Shown piece after piece: positions 4,572 through 5,122 of a stretch of 5,122 nt of DNA. The notes below the pieces were generated by a model. It was not told where the DNA came from, ran no database searches, and saw nothing but the letters and a program-made list of their open reading frames with translations. Where the stretch lies: positions 1 to 5,122 of the forward strand of contig JAHKKQ010000153.1 in the NCBI GenBank assembly GCA_020027805.1. Direction: 5' to 3'. How positions within the stretch are numbered: position 1 is the first letter of the stretch; every line of letters begins with the position of its first letter. The stretch comes from Candidatus Dadabacteria bacterium. GTDB taxonomy: Bacteria; Desulfobacterota_D; UBA1144; Nemesobacterales; UBA2774. Both the position numbers and the translations under genes were made by a program.

Positions 4572-5122
4572 GTGGCTGAAATTCCCGACAGCAAAAGGCG
4601 TGCGACCGGAAAGTGGATTTTGATAATCCTCGCCGCGCTCATGGCGCTCAACATCGCGCTCCATCTCGTGTTCGCGTCCGCGACCGATAGGGGGGATGCG
4701 TACGCGGTCTCGCACAGGGGGGCCGCGGGACTCGCCCCTGAAAATACGCTCTCCGCCTTGAGGGCGGGCGTGAGCGCGGGCGCTCCGTTTATAGAGATAG
4801 ACATCCGTCTCACTTCGGACGGGGTGCCGGTCCTCATGCACGACGGCTCTCTCGACAGGACCACGGACGGCACGGGGCGCGTCAGGGAGCGGGACTGGGA
4901 GTACGTGAGGAATCTCGACGCGGGCGGGCATTACTCCGATAAATTCAAAGGCGAGGCCGTCCCCCGCCTGGGCGCGGTGCTCGAATACATGAAAGGGACC
5001 TCCTCCACTCTCGTCATAGAGGTGAAGGACCCGGGCGGCAATCCCGGAACGGCCGGGACGCTCGCCGAATATTTGAGAAGATACGGGATGGAGAATAGGG
5101 TCGTCGTCATATCGTTCGACGC
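4572..5122 (+). CDS. Membrane-anchored glycerophosphodiester phosphodiesterase, 3' end missing
   Basis: The frame is open to the window edge (183 codons plus 2 nt). GDPD enzymes hydrolyse glycerophosphodiesters, made from phospholipids, to glycerol-3-phosphate and an alcohol. Motifs seen: SHRGAAGLAPENT (47-59) with H48, R49, E57 and N58; FIEIDIRLTSDGVPVLMHD (73-91) with E75, D77 and the second catalytic H90; LDRTTDGTG (94-102); VPRLGAVLEY (130-139); and VIEVKD (148-153) with E150 and K152. These match the GDPD active site and metal ligands. Residues 8-14 are basic and 15-36 hydrophobic, so the protein is probably an N-in anchored or exported form with the catalytic domain outside the cytoplasm. 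Start: GTG 4572 is the only plausible one after the in-frame TAA at 4542, but it lacks a clear SD. It lies 41 nt after feoB and may share its transcript. It is neither clearly GlpQ nor UgpQ, so no symbol is given. Confidence 0.88.
   Translation, partial: MAEIPDSKRRATGKWILIILAALMALNIALHLVFASATDRGDAYAVSHRGAAGLAPENTLSALRAGVSAGAPFIEIDIRLTSDGVPVLMHDGSLDRTTDGTGRVRERDWEYVRNLDAGGHYSDKFKGEAVPRLGAVLEYMKGTSSTLVIEVKDPGGNPGTAGTLAEYLRRYGMENRVVVISFD

Overview
The window looks like chromosomal DNA from a Gram-negative (diderm) bacterium. Evidence for this: two short lipoproteins with lipobox cysteines, one of them of the outer-membrane BamE/SmpA type, a Sec-exported protein, and a FeoAB ferrous iron transporter. 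Coding DNA is GC-rich but makes heavy use of ATA (Ile) and AGG (Arg), while the intergenic regions are clearly AT-richer. This style recalls deltaproteobacterial/Desulfobacterota-like environmental genomes, but that placement is a guess from style only. No mobile element, CRISPR array, rRNA or tRNA was seen.

Layout. 1-130 (minus): the first 43 codons of an exported protein with its own SD and promoter. 131-420: a divergent intergenic region with two different perfect 9-bp tandem repeats and a second promoter. 421-903 (plus): a single-domain cupin. 904-980: a short convergent gap with a weak hairpin. 981-1484 and 1530-1952 (minus): a two-gene lipoprotein operon driven by a promoter at 1985-2013. 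1953-2329: a non-coding region that holds a 26-nt near-copy of the end of the cupin gene, a pair of A/T-rich repeats, and the feo promoter with a possible Fur-type operator. 2330-2548 and 2551-4530 (plus): feoA and feoB, tightly coupled. 4572 to the window end (plus): a membrane-anchored glycerophosphodiester phosphodiesterase, cut by the window edge.

How the genes work together. FeoA and FeoB form the GTP-dependent Fe2+ uptake system of the inner membrane. The phosphodiesterase gene follows 41 nt later without a convincing terminator and may be co-transcribed, although its role (phospholipid head-group recycling) is unrelated to iron. The two lipoproteins probably act together in the envelope. 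The cupin has no evident partner.

The most notable points are: (1) feoB has no ATG/GTG/TTG start that keeps its Walker A motif, so an annotation starting at GTG 2632 loses the G1 loop; the likely start is CTG 2551 behind a GGAGGT; (2) the near-identical cupin-tail fragment stranded in front of feo; (3) tandem repeats placed at promoters. I do not see a clearly new multi-gene system here.
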